A DNA stretch of 64,000 nucleotides from Roseovarius pelagicus (GCF_025639885.1 NZ_CP106738.1:992001-1056000); one strand, 5' to 3'; shown: positions 7,801 to 16,261, counted from the stretch's first letter. Made by a program: numbers and translations. The notes: generated from the letters alone by a model not told the origin.

Positions 7801-8259
7801 CTATTGGAGCGCAATTTCCCAGCTTTGTTCCACCAGATCGCAACCGAAGGAATGCACGGGGCGGCTGTCTGTCAAGCTCCAGCCGCGCTTTGCATACAGC
7901 GCACAAGCCGCACGGTGGCTTTCATGCGTCCAAAGCTGCATGCGCCGATAACCAGCCACGCGGGCGAATGCCATGCAGGTATCCAGTAGTTGCGCGCCGA
8001 GCCCGCTACCACGGGCCTCCGGCAGGACCAGAAACATCCGCAGCTTGGCCGTCTGCGCATCTAGTCGCACGCAAAAAATGCACCCCATTGGCGCACCATC
8101 CCGCTCCGCCACCCATCCGGCCTCATACTCCGAATCGTGATTGGCTATGAAATCGGCAACGATTCTGGCGACCAGCCTCCCGAAACTGGCATCGAACCCG
8201 TCGTCACGTGCATATAGCTGGCCATGCTGCGCAACGACCCAAGGTCCATCGGAATCCAC
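7801..8259 (-). CDS. GNAT family N-acetyltransferase
   Basis: A 152-residue GNAT domain of the kind usually found C-terminal in MarR-GNAT fusions: WVVAQHGQLYARDDGFD, then the acetyl-CoA motif VLPEARGSGLGAQLLD, then the C-terminal HSFGCDLVEQSWE. No MarR part is present. The GTG at 8259 is the first usual start, but homologous-looking residues (IRRFVDSDGP) continue upstream in frame up to the porin stop TGA (8296-8298), so the true start may be a non-canonical codon 12-30 nt upstream. Substrate unknown. Confidence 0.75.
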   Translation of the reverse strand: MDSDGPWVVAQHGQLYARDDGFDASFGRLVARIVADFIANHDSEYEAGWVAERDGAPMGCIFCVRLDAQTAKLRMFLVLPEARGSGLGAQLLDTCMAFARVAGYRRMQLWTHESHRAACALYAKRGWSLTDSRPVHSFGCDLVEQSWEIALQ

Positions 8260-8295
8260 GAACCTGCGTATGACGACCCTGCCGTGAATTGTGCT

Positions 8296-9513
8296 TCAGA
8301 AGCTCAGCTTGAGCCCGGTCCCGATGACGAAACCGTCGACATCATCACCCGGCGTACCAAAACCACCATCGCCCACATCCTCATCGAATTTGACATAAGA
8401 GGCAAAGACGAAGGCGTTGATCCCAACCCCCTTCTGCAATCCGTAGGTGGTATCGTACCCCGCTCCGGGGCGTGGCGGCTGCACCGGACGCTCGGGATGG
8501 CCTGTCGCGTAATAGTTTATCGCCGCCGTTATCGCCTGAAACCGTTCCTTTGGTCCGAACCCGGCATGTTCGTTATCTACATTGCGCCCGTGTAGGTAGG
8601 ACATGCTGTAGCCAAACTTCCCGGCTTGATACAACAAACCAACATCGTAGGCTTCACCGTCCGTCACCCCGTTAGAGCTGTTGTTGCTCTCGGCGAAACT
8701 GCCGCCGATGGTAAACCCGCCATATCCCAGATTGGCGCCCGCGCCCCAATATTCAGGGCTTGCATTGGGGTCCGCCGTGTTGTCGGCAATGCCCCATTTC
8801 GCCGACAGACCGACGTCGAAATCCCCGAAACTATTGACGTAATTCGCGCCGATATCAAAAAAGTCCTGCCGGTTCGGCGCAGCATTCGGCTCTTCGTGCG
8901 CATAGCTTAGGCCCAGTTGAAAACCCGCAAAACGCGGTGTGAAATACGTGATCCGCCCTTGGGTTTCCTCCCCCATATTGGACACAAAGGTACTGCCCAA
9001 CGTGCCCCGGATCAGGTCATCTCCCATCATCTGGCTGTTATGTACGCCCGAAAATGGAATATACGATCCCAGTGAACCGGAACTGATCCCGCCAAAGTTG
9101 GTCGCCGGGCCATACCCCATCGGCGCACCAAAACTCATATGATTGCCCGGCGTATCCGACTTACCAATCAGCAGCTCACCAAAGCTGCCTTTTACAAAGA
9201 TATGTGCCTCGTCTATGTCTGCTCCAGCGTTGCGTTCGCCGACATGGCCCTCCATCTGGATGTTCACGCCGATCTTGATCCCGTTGTCCAATGTGATCGA
9301 CGGCAGGAAAAACGCCTCGCCGGAACCAACCGAATCGATGCCGTCGAAATCGCTGGCGGTATCGCTGTCATAGGACGCATAGGCCAGACTCTGCTCAACA
9401 TAGGCCCCTAGACCGATCTCCCATTCAGCGGCATGTGATGGCATGGCAGCCGACACCCCGAACACAGAGACGCCGCACAGCAGACTGCGTAACATGGTGG
9501 GTGGATATGTCAT
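8296..9513 (-). CDS. Gram-negative outer-membrane porin
   Basis: 405 residues with a signal peptide (cleavage probably after PSHA, giving AEWEIGLG). A long series of amphipathic beta strands follows, ending in the typical C-terminal Phe (LSF) recognised for outer-membrane insertion. The size and glycine/aromatic-rich strand pattern match the 16-strand alphaproteobacterial porins. GGAGG is 10 nt before the ATG at 9513; a second Met lies 6 residues in. It mediates passive diffusion of small solutes. The upstream gap contains its promoter, which I could not place. Confidence 0.88.
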   Translation of the reverse strand: MTYPPTMLRSLLCGVSVFGVSAAMPSHAAEWEIGLGAYVEQSLAYASYDSDTASDFDGIDSVGSGEAFFLPSITLDNGIKIGVNIQMEGHVGERNAGADIDEAHIFVKGSFGELLIGKSDTPGNHMSFGAPMGYGPATNFGGISSGSLGSYIPFSGVHNSQMMGDDLIRGTLGSTFVSNMGEETQGRITYFTPRFAGFQLGLSYAHEEPNAAPNRQDFFDIGANYVNSFGDFDVGLSAKWGIADNTADPNASPEYWGAGANLGYGGFTIGGSFAESNNSSNGVTDGEAYDVGLLYQAGKFGYSMSYLHGRNVDNEHAGFGPKERFQAITAAINYYATGHPERPVQPPRPGAGYDTTYGLQKGVGINAFVFASYVKFDEDVGDGGFGTPGDDVDGFVIGTGLKLSF

Positions 9514-9706
9514 CGGTCTCGGCCCTCCGTGCTGACGTGGTTCTCCCGCCCTAAGCGTATTGTTGTCACTCGCGCTTCAGAGCCGGATCACCACAATACG
9601 CTATGCGCAGCCTAGCAAGCGCGATGCAACGGCACAACATTTGCGCTCATGCTTGCAAAACAAGGACGTTCCGCCTATGCCCCGCTAGCAGATCAAGGAG
9701 CAAACC

Positions 9707-9889
9707 ATGGGCATTAATTCCGAACGCGACGTCGAGGCGAACCTACAGATCGGGCCGACAGATCAGGGCATGGTGCGCATTTTCGTGGAATCCCAAGGCA
9801 CGGAGATTCCAATGGATTTCACCCCGGAAGAAGCGGACGAGATCGCCGCCGAGATCATGGCCGCCGCCAAGGCCGCATCAAGACGCTGA
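9707..9889 (+). CDS. DUF6324 small protein
   Basis: A 60-residue soluble acidic protein with AAGGAGC 6 nt before the ATG. The sequence has a strand-rich middle (GMVRIFVESQGTEIPMDF) and a C-terminal helix rich in Glu/Ala (TPEEADEIAAEIMAAAKAA). It resembles DUF6324, a small family I associate with Rhodobacteraceae. It overlaps the 3' end of convergent mmcB by 12 nt. Function unknown. Confidence 0.75.
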   Translation: MGINSERDVEANLQIGPTDQGMVRIFVESQGTEIPMDFTPEEADEIAAEIMAAAKAASRR

Positions 9890-10342
9890 CAGCCGTGGGT
9901 CCCGCAGGCCCTGTAGACGCCGCGCCGTGTCCCGCGCGAACTTGCGGGTAATGGCAGTACGACGCGCGCCGGACAGCTTGCTCTCCGGTCCCATGCGGAC
10001 GATTTCACCGCCATAGGCATCCGCGATGATCAGGCCCGTTTCATCGGGTAGAATTTCGGTCGGAAAATCTGCATCCACTGCCCAGAAAAACCGATCACAC
10101 CACTCCAGATAGCCGTCCCACTTGGAGTCGGTCATAAAATCGGCGCGGCTCGACTTGCACTCGACCACCCAGATTTCGCCCTTCGGCCCCAGCGCCATCA
10201 CGTCAACCCGTTTACCCCGTTGTGGCACGTATTCTTCCAGTGGACAAAAGTCATGGCTGAGCAGATGGCGACACACCCCCCGCGCCAACAGCTGACCGGG
10301 CGTTAGGGTCGGTACGGTTGAGATGAAGGTCGCGTCATGCAT
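9878..10342 (-). CDS. mmcB: MmcB family DNA repair protein
   Basis: 154 residues from the ATG at 10342. It has a PD-(D/E)XK-like nuclease fold pattern: KRVDVMAL, then the E-x-K signature in IWVVECKSSRADF, then DWYL-type aromatic residues (WDGYLEWCDRFFWAVD). This is the MmcB family, SOS-regulated and linked to mitomycin C resistance in Caulobacter. A LexA box lies 12-26 nt before the ATG. No clear Shine-Dalgarno is visible, and longer in-frame starts upstream would include the operator and are unlikely. Confidence 0.85.
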   Translation of the reverse strand: MHDATFISTVPTLTPGQLLARGVCRHLLSHDFCPLEEYVPQRGKRVDVMALGPKGEIWVVECKSSRADFMTDSKWDGYLEWCDRFFWAVDADFPTEILPDETGLIIADAYGGEIVRMGPESKLSGARRTAITRKFARDTARRLQGLRDPRLSAS

Positions 10343-10353
10343 AGTGCAATAAT

Positions 10354-10368
10354 GAACAAAAGATGAAC
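10354..10368 (-). promoter_or_regulatory. LexA (SOS) box of mmcB
   Basis: GAAC-N7-GAAC on the plus strand, i.e. GTTC-N7-GTTC reading toward mmcB, is an exact match to the alphaproteobacterial LexA consensus. It sits 12-26 nt before the mmcB ATG, where bound LexA would cover the promoter or transcript start. Predicts induction of mmcB by DNA damage. Confidence 0.85.
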
Positions 10369-10419
10369 ACATGCAACCCTTGCATCCCCCCTTGTAGCGG
10401 ACACCTGTGCATCCTAGAT

Positions 10420-10592
10420 TGAGCAATGGCGGGTTCTGCCCTTCTCGTGAACGGTTGCATTCCGGTGGCCTTAAGCAATTCCGAGGGAGCTGGCTCTGTC
10501 CGAGCCCTGGTTCGGTTACCCGGCACCCACCTGTACATACAGGTCCTCGGGAATGAGAGAACCAAACGGTTGCGTGCGGGCCCGCCACTTTA
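10420..10592 (-). ncRNA. Candidate structured RNA with 6S-like architecture
   Basis: No coding potential is convincing here, but the sequence folds as one long rod. The closing helix pairs 10427-10432 with 10582-10587 and 10438-10441 with 10578-10581. A large internal bubble follows, then an apical helix pairing 10478-10486 with 10545-10554 (one bulge). Inside that are two small hairpins, GGCTC/GAGCC and ACCTGTA/TACAGGT. Closing stem, open centre and long apical arm in about 165 nt is the plan of 6S RNA. A TTGC...GCAA hairpin in the 3' half of the bubble favours the minus strand. Family assignment is inference. The adjacent 10593-10769 holds nothing I recognise. Confidence 0.4.
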
Positions 10593-10769
10593 ACTGCGTC
10601 ATTGCCACGACATCAGGCCTGTCTGTGGTTCGACGGCGATGCCGAGGTCGCTGCGGAATCTCACGTCTCGATCTTTTCCAGATATACGGACGACGCACGG
10701 CAACCGCTGCCCGCGCGATTGGCCGGGCGGAAAAGCGGGTGATCGCCCCCGCACGATCCTGACTATGGC

Positions 10770-11105
10770 CTAGTTTTTCCGCACGAACCGCTGGTCCCGG
10801 CCCGCTTCGACGCGAACGGGGATCAACTGAGGCTGCGCGCGCATGACCCGCTGACGACGACCGCCGCGCGGCTCGTCATCATCGTCGTCCTTCATCCGCA
10901 TCACCGCGATGGCGAATTGCACACCGGCAAAAACAATACCATTAGCGAACCACAGCACCAGCAACGCCAACCAGCCTTTGTCCGACGTGCTGATGAGATG
11001 CCAAAGATTGGCAATATTGAACCATAACAGCATGCCGACAAACACTGCGGCAATGCCAAACCCGATGGCGACATGTGTGATATAAAGGCGGATGAGCTTG
11101 GGCAT
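10770..11105 (-). CDS. Two-helix membrane protein with acidic/basic tail
   Basis: 111 residues with transmembrane segments at about 11-34 and 44-68. A charged cytoplasmic tail follows, containing an Asp run (KDDDDDEP) and Arg-rich RGGRRQR. AGAGGG stands just before the ATG. It lies about 100 nt downstream of nusB on the same strand. No family recognised; function unknown. Confidence 0.65.
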   Translation of the reverse strand: MPKLIRLYITHVAIGFGIAAVFVGMLLWFNIANLWHLISTSDKGWLALLVLWFANGIVFAGVQFAIAVMRMKDDDDDEPRGGRRQRVMRAQPQLIPVRVEAGRDQRFVRKN

Positions 11106-11204
11106 TTTGTCCCTCTCGTCATGCGTTCATATGTAACTATAGCCCAACCGGGACGCTGCTCCAGCGGATGCGCGGACATTGGCCGATCTGTCGCAGCAGC
11201 GGCC

Positions 11205-11690
11205 TTAAAACGCCTCGGGAACAGCTTCGCGTGCCATGTGATCTAGCACAGCGTTGACGAATTTCGGCTCGCGCCCCTCGGGATAGAAGCTCTTGGCGAT
11301 ATCCACGAATTCACTGATCACCACGCGGGGCGGGGCGGATTTCGAAACCATCTCGGCACCGGCCGCACGAAAAAGCGCCCGCAATGTCGGATCAATTCGG
11401 TCAATGGGCCATTTGGCCACCAGCGCCCGGTCGGTCATCTGGTCGATTTTGGCCTGCCGATCCACGGCAACATCCAGCAATGTGCGGAACAGATCCATAT
11501 CGCCGTCGATCATGTCGGTGTCTTCATCCACCTCAGCCCCAAAACGGTGATCCAGAAACTCGGCATAGACGCCGTCCACGCCCTGATTGGAATGTTCCAT
11601 CTGGAACAGCGCCTGCACAGCATATAGCCGCGCCGCAGAGCGCATCTGACGCTTCTTATTACCAGATAGGGGTGTGGCTGGTTCGGTCAT
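11205..11690 (-). CDS. nusB: Transcription antitermination factor NusB
   Basis: 161 residues, all-helical NusB fold. It begins with the RSAARLYAVQALFQMEHS helix that carries the conserved Arg for boxA RNA binding and ends with PKFVNAVLDHMAR. NusB with NusE (S10) binds boxA of rRNA leaders and supports antitermination. Its ATG overlaps the ribH stop by 4 nt, the common ribH-nusB coupling. It is a terminal gene of the ribBX-ribH-nusB unit. Confidence 0.93.
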   Translation of the reverse strand: MTEPATPLSGNKKRQMRSAARLYAVQALFQMEHSNQGVDGVYAEFLDHRFGAEVDEDTDMIDGDMDLFRTLLDVAVDRQAKIDQMTDRALVAKWPIDRIDPTLRALFRAAGAEMVSKSAPPRVVISEFVDIAKSFYPEGREPKFVNAVLDHMAREAVPEAF

Positions 11691-12232
11691 GCAGTCGGGG
11701 TATCCTTGGGCGTGCCCGCGATCTTCAATTCATCAGCGTCGGGCAAAAAACCGACCCCTTTGCGCGGAGCGCCCCACTTACGGCTCAGCGCAACCAGATG
11801 CAAGGCCGCTGCGGCAGCGCCTGCCCCTTTGTTCATTTCCGCCGGATCAGCACGCACCTCAGCCTGCGCGCGATTCTCGACGGTCAGGATGCCATTGCCG
11901 ATGCACAATCCCTGCAACCCTAACAGCGTGATCCCACGCGAACTGTCGTTGCAGACCGTTTCGTAATGCGTCGTCTCGCCGCGAATGACACAGCCCAACG
12001 CAACGAAACCATCGAAGTTACTCAACCGGTTGGCAATACCGATGGCGGTAGGCACTTCCAGTGCTCCGGGCACCTCGACGAGATCCCAAGTACCGCCCGA
12101 TGCCTCGATTTCCGCCTTGGCGCCCGTGATAAGATTATCGGCAATATCGCGATAAAATGGTGCAACCACGATCAACAGCTTCACCGGCTTGTCAAATGTC
12201 GCAGGCGGCAGGTTGTATTCCTTCTCGGCCAT
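11687..12232 (-). CDS. ribH: 6,7-dimethyl-8-ribityllumazine synthase
   Basis: 181 residues. RibH condenses 5-amino-6-ribitylaminouracil with 3,4-dihydroxy-2-butanone 4-phosphate, the penultimate step of riboflavin synthesis. Recognisable elements are VPGALEVPTAI (substrate loop), ALGCVIRGETTHYETV (includes the catalytic His region) and GILTVENRAQAEVRAD. It starts 3 nt after ribBX, which supplies one of its two substrates, and overlaps nusB. Confidence 0.93.
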   Translation of the reverse strand: MAEKEYNLPPATFDKPVKLLIVVAPFYRDIADNLITGAKAEIEASGGTWDLVEVPGALEVPTAIGIANRLSNFDGFVALGCVIRGETTHYETVCNDSSRGITLLGLQGLCIGNGILTVENRAQAEVRADPAEMNKGAGAAAAALHLVALSRKWGAPRKGVGFLPDADELKIAGTPKDTPTA

Positions 12233-12235
12233 TGG

Positions 12236-13369
12236 TTATCCCTTGCTCAGAGGATGGGTGCCAGTGATGGTGATCCCGTAGGCATCAAGACCAAGATACC
12301 TTGTATCCGGACTGTCGGTCAGCAAGACCAGTTCATGCACCCCCATCGTGGACATGATTTGGGCCCCCAGCCCGGTCTGTTTGATCGTGCGCGGACCATC
12401 ATCGTCTATTTCACCGGCAAGCTTCGGTCGCGGTTGACGGAACAGGAAGATCGCGCCGCGTCCTTCATCGGCAATGATCTGCATCGCGCGCGGCAGTTTG
12501 CCACCCGGCGCGCCACCGATACCCAGTACATCCTCCAGCGCGTTCAGCGCATGTGCCCGCGCCAGAACCGGCCCGCCGGAGGTGATGTCACCCTTGACCA
12601 GCACGATATGTTCGGTGCCGCTGATCTGGTCGGTGAAGATGCGCATATCCCATGTGCCACCGATATGCGACTCAACGACTTCACGCCCGGTTTCGCGAAC
12701 CAGATTGTCATGCTTGTGCCGGTAGGCGATCAAATCGCTAATCGTACCGATCTTTAACCCGTGTTTCGCACCGATTTCGATGAGGTCTGGCAACCGCGCC
12801 ATGGTGCCGTCTTCTTTCATGATCTCGCAGATCACGCCCGAAGGATGCAGCCCGGCAAGGCGTGATATATCGACGGCCGCCTCGGTATGGCCTGCACGCA
12901 CCAGCACCCCGCCATTGCGAGCCCGCAGAGGAAAGACGTGGCCCGGCGTCGCTATGGAACCGGCGGTGTTCTGGTCATTGATTGCCGTTGCGACGGTCAG
13001 CGCCCGATCAGCAGCGGAAATCCCGGTGCTTACGCCCTCTCTCGCCTCGATCGACACGGTGAATGCCGTCTCGTGGCGCGAGGAATTGTTGACTGCCATC
13101 ATCGGCAGGCCCAGATGCTCGATCCGTTCGGCCGTCATCGGCAAGCAGATCAACCCCCGCCCGTGTATCGCCATGAAGTTGATGGCTGCAGCATCGGCGA
13201 ATTCGGCCGGAATCACTAGATCGCCTTCGTTTTCGCGGTCCTCGTGATCCACGAGAATATACATGCGTCCGGCTTTTGCCTCGGCGATAATCTCTTCGGT
13301 GCTTGAGATCGCTCCGCGCAGATCGGCCTCAACCGGTCCGGGTTTCTGATATGGCGCGTTTTCTGTCAT
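12236..13369 (-). CDS. ribB: 3,4-dihydroxy-2-butanone-4-phosphate synthase with degenerate GCHII domain (RibBX)
   Basis: 377 residues from the ATG at 13369 (a GTG at 13381 is possible). The N-terminal DHBP synthase domain is intact: DHEDRENEGDL with acidic Mg ligands, RHETAF, and RAGHTEAAVD. It converts ribulose 5-phosphate to the 4-carbon precursor used by RibH. The C-terminal half aligns with GTP cyclohydrolase II, but where the zinc Cys cluster of RibA stands (GECLTGD..LRCDCG) the sequence is VKGDITSGGPVLARAHA, without any Cys. So this half cannot be an active zinc GTP cyclohydrolase II, as in the RibBX variants known from Proteobacteria. A separate RibA must be elsewhere. Confidence 0.92.
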   Translation of the reverse strand: MTENAPYQKPGPVEADLRGAISSTEEIIAEAKAGRMYILVDHEDRENEGDLVIPAEFADAAAINFMAIHGRGLICLPMTAERIEHLGLPMMAVNNSSRHETAFTVSIEAREGVSTGISAADRALTVATAINDQNTAGSIATPGHVFPLRARNGGVLVRAGHTEAAVDISRLAGLHPSGVICEIMKEDGTMARLPDLIEIGAKHGLKIGTISDLIAYRHKHDNLVRETGREVVESHIGGTWDMRIFTDQISGTEHIVLVKGDITSGGPVLARAHALNALEDVLGIGGAPGGKLPRAMQIIADEGRGAIFLFRQPRPKLAGEIDDDGPRTIKQTGLGAQIMSTMGVHELVLLTDSPDTRYLGLDAYGITITGTHPLSKG

Positions 13370-13411
13370 GGGGCCTCTCACATTTGCGCCTGCAAATAGC
13401 GCAGCGCGCCA

Positions 13412-14821
13412 CTATTGACCAGAGCCGAGTGCCGCGCGGACGAGACGGGTAAAGTCATCACCGCGCTGCTCGAAATTGTCATACTGATCAAAGCTGGCAG
13501 CGGCCGGTGCCAAAAGCACTGTCTCGCCCGGTTGCGCGTCGTTGATTGCCTGCCCCACGGCAGATTCCATCGTGGTGCAGACCTCGGCCTCGACTCCGTC
13601 CAACTGCACGGCAAAACCGGCCGCCTCGCGCCCGATGACGTAGGCCTTTGCGACGCGATCCAGCGCCGGGGCAAGAGCGGATAGCCCGCCTTCCTTTTCT
13701 AACCCACCACAAATCCAACGCACCCGATCAAACGCCATCAGCGCCTTGAGCGCGCTGTCGACATTGGTGGCCTTGCTATCGTTGATATAGGTCACGCCAC
13801 CCGCCTCCGCGATGACCTGACTGCGGTGTGGCAGACCCGGATAGCTGTGCAGCGCCGCCTCGATCACGCCGGGAGCCAGCCCTAGACTGCGGCATGCCGC
13901 ATAAGCGGCGCATGCGTTCTGATGGTTGTGCGCACCGGGCAACCCCTTGATCTTGCGCAAATCAATGCTGCCTGCCTGACGCCCCTTGCGGTATTCGGCC
14001 AGAAACCCCTTGCGCGCAAAAACCTGCCAGCCCGGCCCTGTCAGCTTGGTCCCCGATGATACGCGGATCACCCGATCGTCGCCCGGCCCCTCGCTGAGTT
14101 GCCCGGCCAGAAACTGCCCTTCCGGCTCGTCTACGCCGATCACCGCGCGGTCGGGACCACCTTCGGCAAAGAGGCGTCGTTTGGCGGCGAAATATCCGCC
14201 CAGCCCGCCGTGACGATCCAGATGGTCGGGGGTGAGGTTGGTGAAAACCGCGATGTCGGGGGTCAGGGCGCGGGCCAGTTCGGTCTGGTAGCTGCTGAGT
14301 TCCAACACCACGACACCGCCATTTTCTGGCGGATCGATGTCCAGTACACCGCGCCCGATATTGCCCGCCAGTTGCGACGTCCTGCCTGCCTCGAGCAGGA
14401 TGTGATGGATCAACGCCGAAGTGGTGGATTTGCCGTTGGAGCCGGTGACGGCAATGACACGCGGGGGGGTCTCAAACGCCTCCCAACCGCTGGTGGCGAA
14501 TGAGCGAAAGAAGAGACCGATATCGTTATCGACAGGGATGCCAAGCTGTTGGGAAATCGTAATAGTCTTGTTCGGGTTGGGGTAGAGATGCGGGATTCCG
14601 GGGCTGACGATCAGGCTGGCCACGCCATCCAGCGCGCCATCGCGGCCAAGGTCGCGGACCTCGAAATCCTCGGCCTCTGCCGCCACCCGTGCCAGCGCGT
14701 TATCATCCCAGCACAGCACCTGCGCCCCGCCCGCGCGCAACGCCCTGGCGGCACTGAGGCCAGAGCGGCCAAGGCCCAGAATAGCGACCTTTTGATTTGC
14801 AAATCCCACCACCGGTATCAT
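13412..14821 (-). CDS. murD: UDP-N-acetylmuramoyl-L-alanine--D-glutamate ligase MurD
   Basis: 469 residues, full length. It adds D-Glu to UDP-MurNAc-L-Ala in the cytosol. Visible are the N-terminal Rossmann start [13 protein letters not shown], the ATP loop VTGSNGKST, the HLDRHG motif of Mur ligases, and [14 protein letters not shown] in the C-terminal domain. It is separated from mraY by the TPR gene and followed 42 nt later by ribBX. The ACCGAC array lies 70 nt before its ATG, suggesting its own promoter region rather than simple read-through from mraY. Confidence 0.95.
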   Translation of the reverse strand: MIPVVGFANQKVAILGLGRSGLSAARALRAGGAQVLCWDDNALARVAAEAEDFEVRDLGRDGALDGVASLIVSPGIPHLYPNPNKTITISQQLGIPVDNDIGLFFRSFATSGWEAFETPPRVIAVTGSNGKSTTSALIHHILLEAGRTSQLAGNIGRGVLDIDPPENGGVVVLELSSYQTELARALTPDIAVFTNLTPDHLDRHGGLGGYFAAKRRLFAEGGPDRAVIGVDEPEGQFLAGQLSEGPGDDRVIRVSSGTKLTGPGWQVFARKGFLAEYRKGRQAGSIDLRKIKGLPGAHNHQNACAAYAACRSLGLAPGVIEAALHSYPGLPHRSQVIAEAGGVTYINDSKATNVDSALKALMAFDRVRWICGGLEKEGGLSALAPALDRVAKAYVIGREAAGFAVQLDGVEAEVCTTMESAVGQAINDAQPGETVLLAPAAASFDQYDNFEQRGDDFTRLVRAALGSGQ

Positions 14822-14891
14822 GCTGCGCCCCTCGTTGTGCCCTGATGTCCAGAGCTACCCGAGGCCGCAGGCGGCGTCCAGAGCGGCGCGA

Positions 14892-14940
14892 TTTTGGCGC
14901 ATCGGTATTGCGTCGGTATCGGGTCGGTATTGCGTCGGTG
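14892..14940 (-). repeat. Four-unit 11-bp ACCGAC array plus CCAAAA box upstream of murD
   Basis: On the plus strand ATCGGT/GTCGGT begins at 14901, 14912, 14923 and 14934, strictly 11 bp apart. On the minus strand, toward murD, this reads C-ACCGAC, T-ACCGAC, T-ACCGAC, T-ACCGAT, then 3 nt, then CCAAAA (14897-14892), then 70 nt to the murD ATG. It matches the array before pepF (1231-1279) in unit number, period, final-unit-to-CCAAAA gap and orientation. Confidence 0.7.
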
Positions 14941-14953
14941 CCGCAGGCGGCGG

Positions 14954-16261
14954 TCAGGTGTCAGATGCAGGAGGCGGGGCTTGGGGTTTGAGCAGATCGT
15001 CGAGGTTGGATTGAAGTGTTTTCGTGGTGGGGTGATCCGGGTCAAGTGTGGCTGTGACGATCTTCAGCGCCTCACGGCATAGCCCCTTAGCTTCCTCAGT
15101 ACGGCCCTGCGCCTGAACCACGAGCGCGAGGTTGTTGAGGTGGGTGGCATAAGCCGGATGCCCCTCGCCTATCGTGGCGCGGTCAACCTCCAGCGCCTCG
15201 CGGTACAGCCCCTCGGCTTCGGCGTAGCGGCCCTGCGCCTGAACCACGTGTGCGAGGTTATTGAGGTGGGTGGCATAGTCCGGATGCGCCTCGCCTATCG
15301 TGGCGCGGCCAACCTCCAGCGCCTCGCGGTACAGCCCCTCGGCTTCGGCGTAGCGGCCCTGCGCCTGAACCACGCCCGCGAGGTTATTGAGGCGGGTGGC
15401 ATAGGCCGGATGCGCCTCGCCTATCGTGGCGCGGTCAATCTCCAGCGCCTCGCGAGATATCGGTTCCGCCTCGAAATTACGCCCCAAACGCCAAAGAACG
15501 GTTGCTTGCAAATCCAAAGCGCGGGAACGCGCAGCATCATTTGCGTCTTGGCGTGCCAGGGTGACCAAATCTTCTGCGATACGCTCGGCCTGATGATACT
15601 CCCCGGCCAGTTGAGAGAAGTGAACCGCTTTATAAAGGCTATCAAATTCCGGGTGCAGCCGTGCTGCGCGCGCATAGTGCGTGGCGGCATCGGCCCAGCG
15701 TATTTCCGCCTCGGCGATCTCTCCACGGCCATAGGCGGCGCGGGCGGCTTCGTGCACTTCCATCTCGCGGCGGGCCTCGATTTCGGCAAAGAGATCATCC
15801 GCGATGGAATAGTCGCCCTTTTCCAGCGCCGCGCGGGCGGCGTTCAGGCGATCACCACCGATGTCGTTACCGGAGCGTTCCAGCAAGGCTTCGAGTTCGG
15901 CGATGCGTTTTCTGGACTCGGCCAGCGCCGGTTCGGGATCGGCGATCTGGGATTCGAGTTCAGCGATACGGGCAAGCAGTTGTTGTTTTTCATCTTGGGA
16001 TGCGCCTGTCAGTTCGGCTTCAAGCTCGGCTTTCAGCTCGCGGCGGATGCGGATGAATTCGGCGACCGTGAGGGCGGGGCCATCTTTGGCCTTTGGCGCG
16101 TTGAGGGCTTCGCGGGTTTCCTGCCCCAGTTCGACAGTTTCGGCCTTTCGAAAGAGCTTGCGAAATGGGGCGAACACGGTCTCGACAATAGCCAGACCAG
16201 CCGCGACGGCACCCAATGGAATCGCGTAATCTGACAATATGCCGAGAAGGGTTTCCAGCAT
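14954..16261 (-). CDS. Membrane-anchored coiled-coil / kinesin-light-chain-type TPR protein
   Basis: 435 residues. An N-terminal hydrophobic segment (about 11-32) is followed by a coiled coil rich in Glu/Lys/Arg/Leu (about 75-140). TPR repeats come next, the last ones 42-residue kinesin-light-chain type with near-identical copies (ALEVDRATIGEAHPAYATHL pattern). Such TPRs mediate protein-protein contacts. It sits between mraY and murD, a place normally without a gene in the dcw cluster, and its internal 126-bp DNA repeats point to recent unit duplication. Its partner is unknown; a role at the envelope or divisome is only suggested by location. Confidence 0.8.
   Translation of the reverse strand: MLETLLGILSDYAIPLGAVAAGLAIVETVFAPFRKLFRKAETVELGQETREALNAPKAKDGPALTVAEFIRIRRELKAELEAELTGASQDEKQQLLARIAELESQIADPEPALAESRKRIAELEALLERSGNDIGGDRLNAARAALEKGDYSIADDLFAEIEARREMEVHEAARAAYGRGEIAEAEIRWADAATHYARAARLHPEFDSLYKAVHFSQLAGEYHQAERIAEDLVTLARQDANDAARSRALDLQATVLWRLGRNFEAEPISREALEIDRATIGEAHPAYATRLNNLAGVVQAQGRYAEAEGLYREALEVGRATIGEAHPDYATHLNNLAHVVQAQGRYAEAEGLYREALEVDRATIGEGHPAYATHLNNLALVVQAQGRTEEAKGLCREALKIVTATLDPDHPTTKTLQSNLDDLLKPQAPPPASDT
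15063..15440 (-). repeat. 126-bp tandem repeats encoding TPR units
   Basis: Units beginning near 15063, 15189 and 15315 are each 126 bp (42 codons). The last two are almost identical at DNA level and the first is more diverged; a partial unit continues beyond 15440. They encode the kinesin-light-chain TPRs of the gene between mraY and murD. Copy number is expected to vary between strains and to be difficult for short-read assembly. Confidence 0.9.

Noticed and set aside
8257..8298. Porin and GNAT as one gene interrupted by a stop codon
   Set aside because: The frames are continuous across the TGA, but the porin ends in its proper C-terminal Phe and the two families are unrelated; the shared frame is probably chance.
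10529..10544. ACCTGTA-CA-TACAGGT looks like a lux box for a LuxR-type quorum-sensing regulator
   Set aside because: The half-sites match, but the spacer is 2 nt instead of about 6, no LuxR/LuxI gene is near, and the dyad fits as a hairpin inside the structured RNA candidate.
15063..15440. Regular direct repeats considered as a CRISPR-like array
   Set aside because: Units are contiguous 126-bp in-frame codons encoding TPRs with no spacers.
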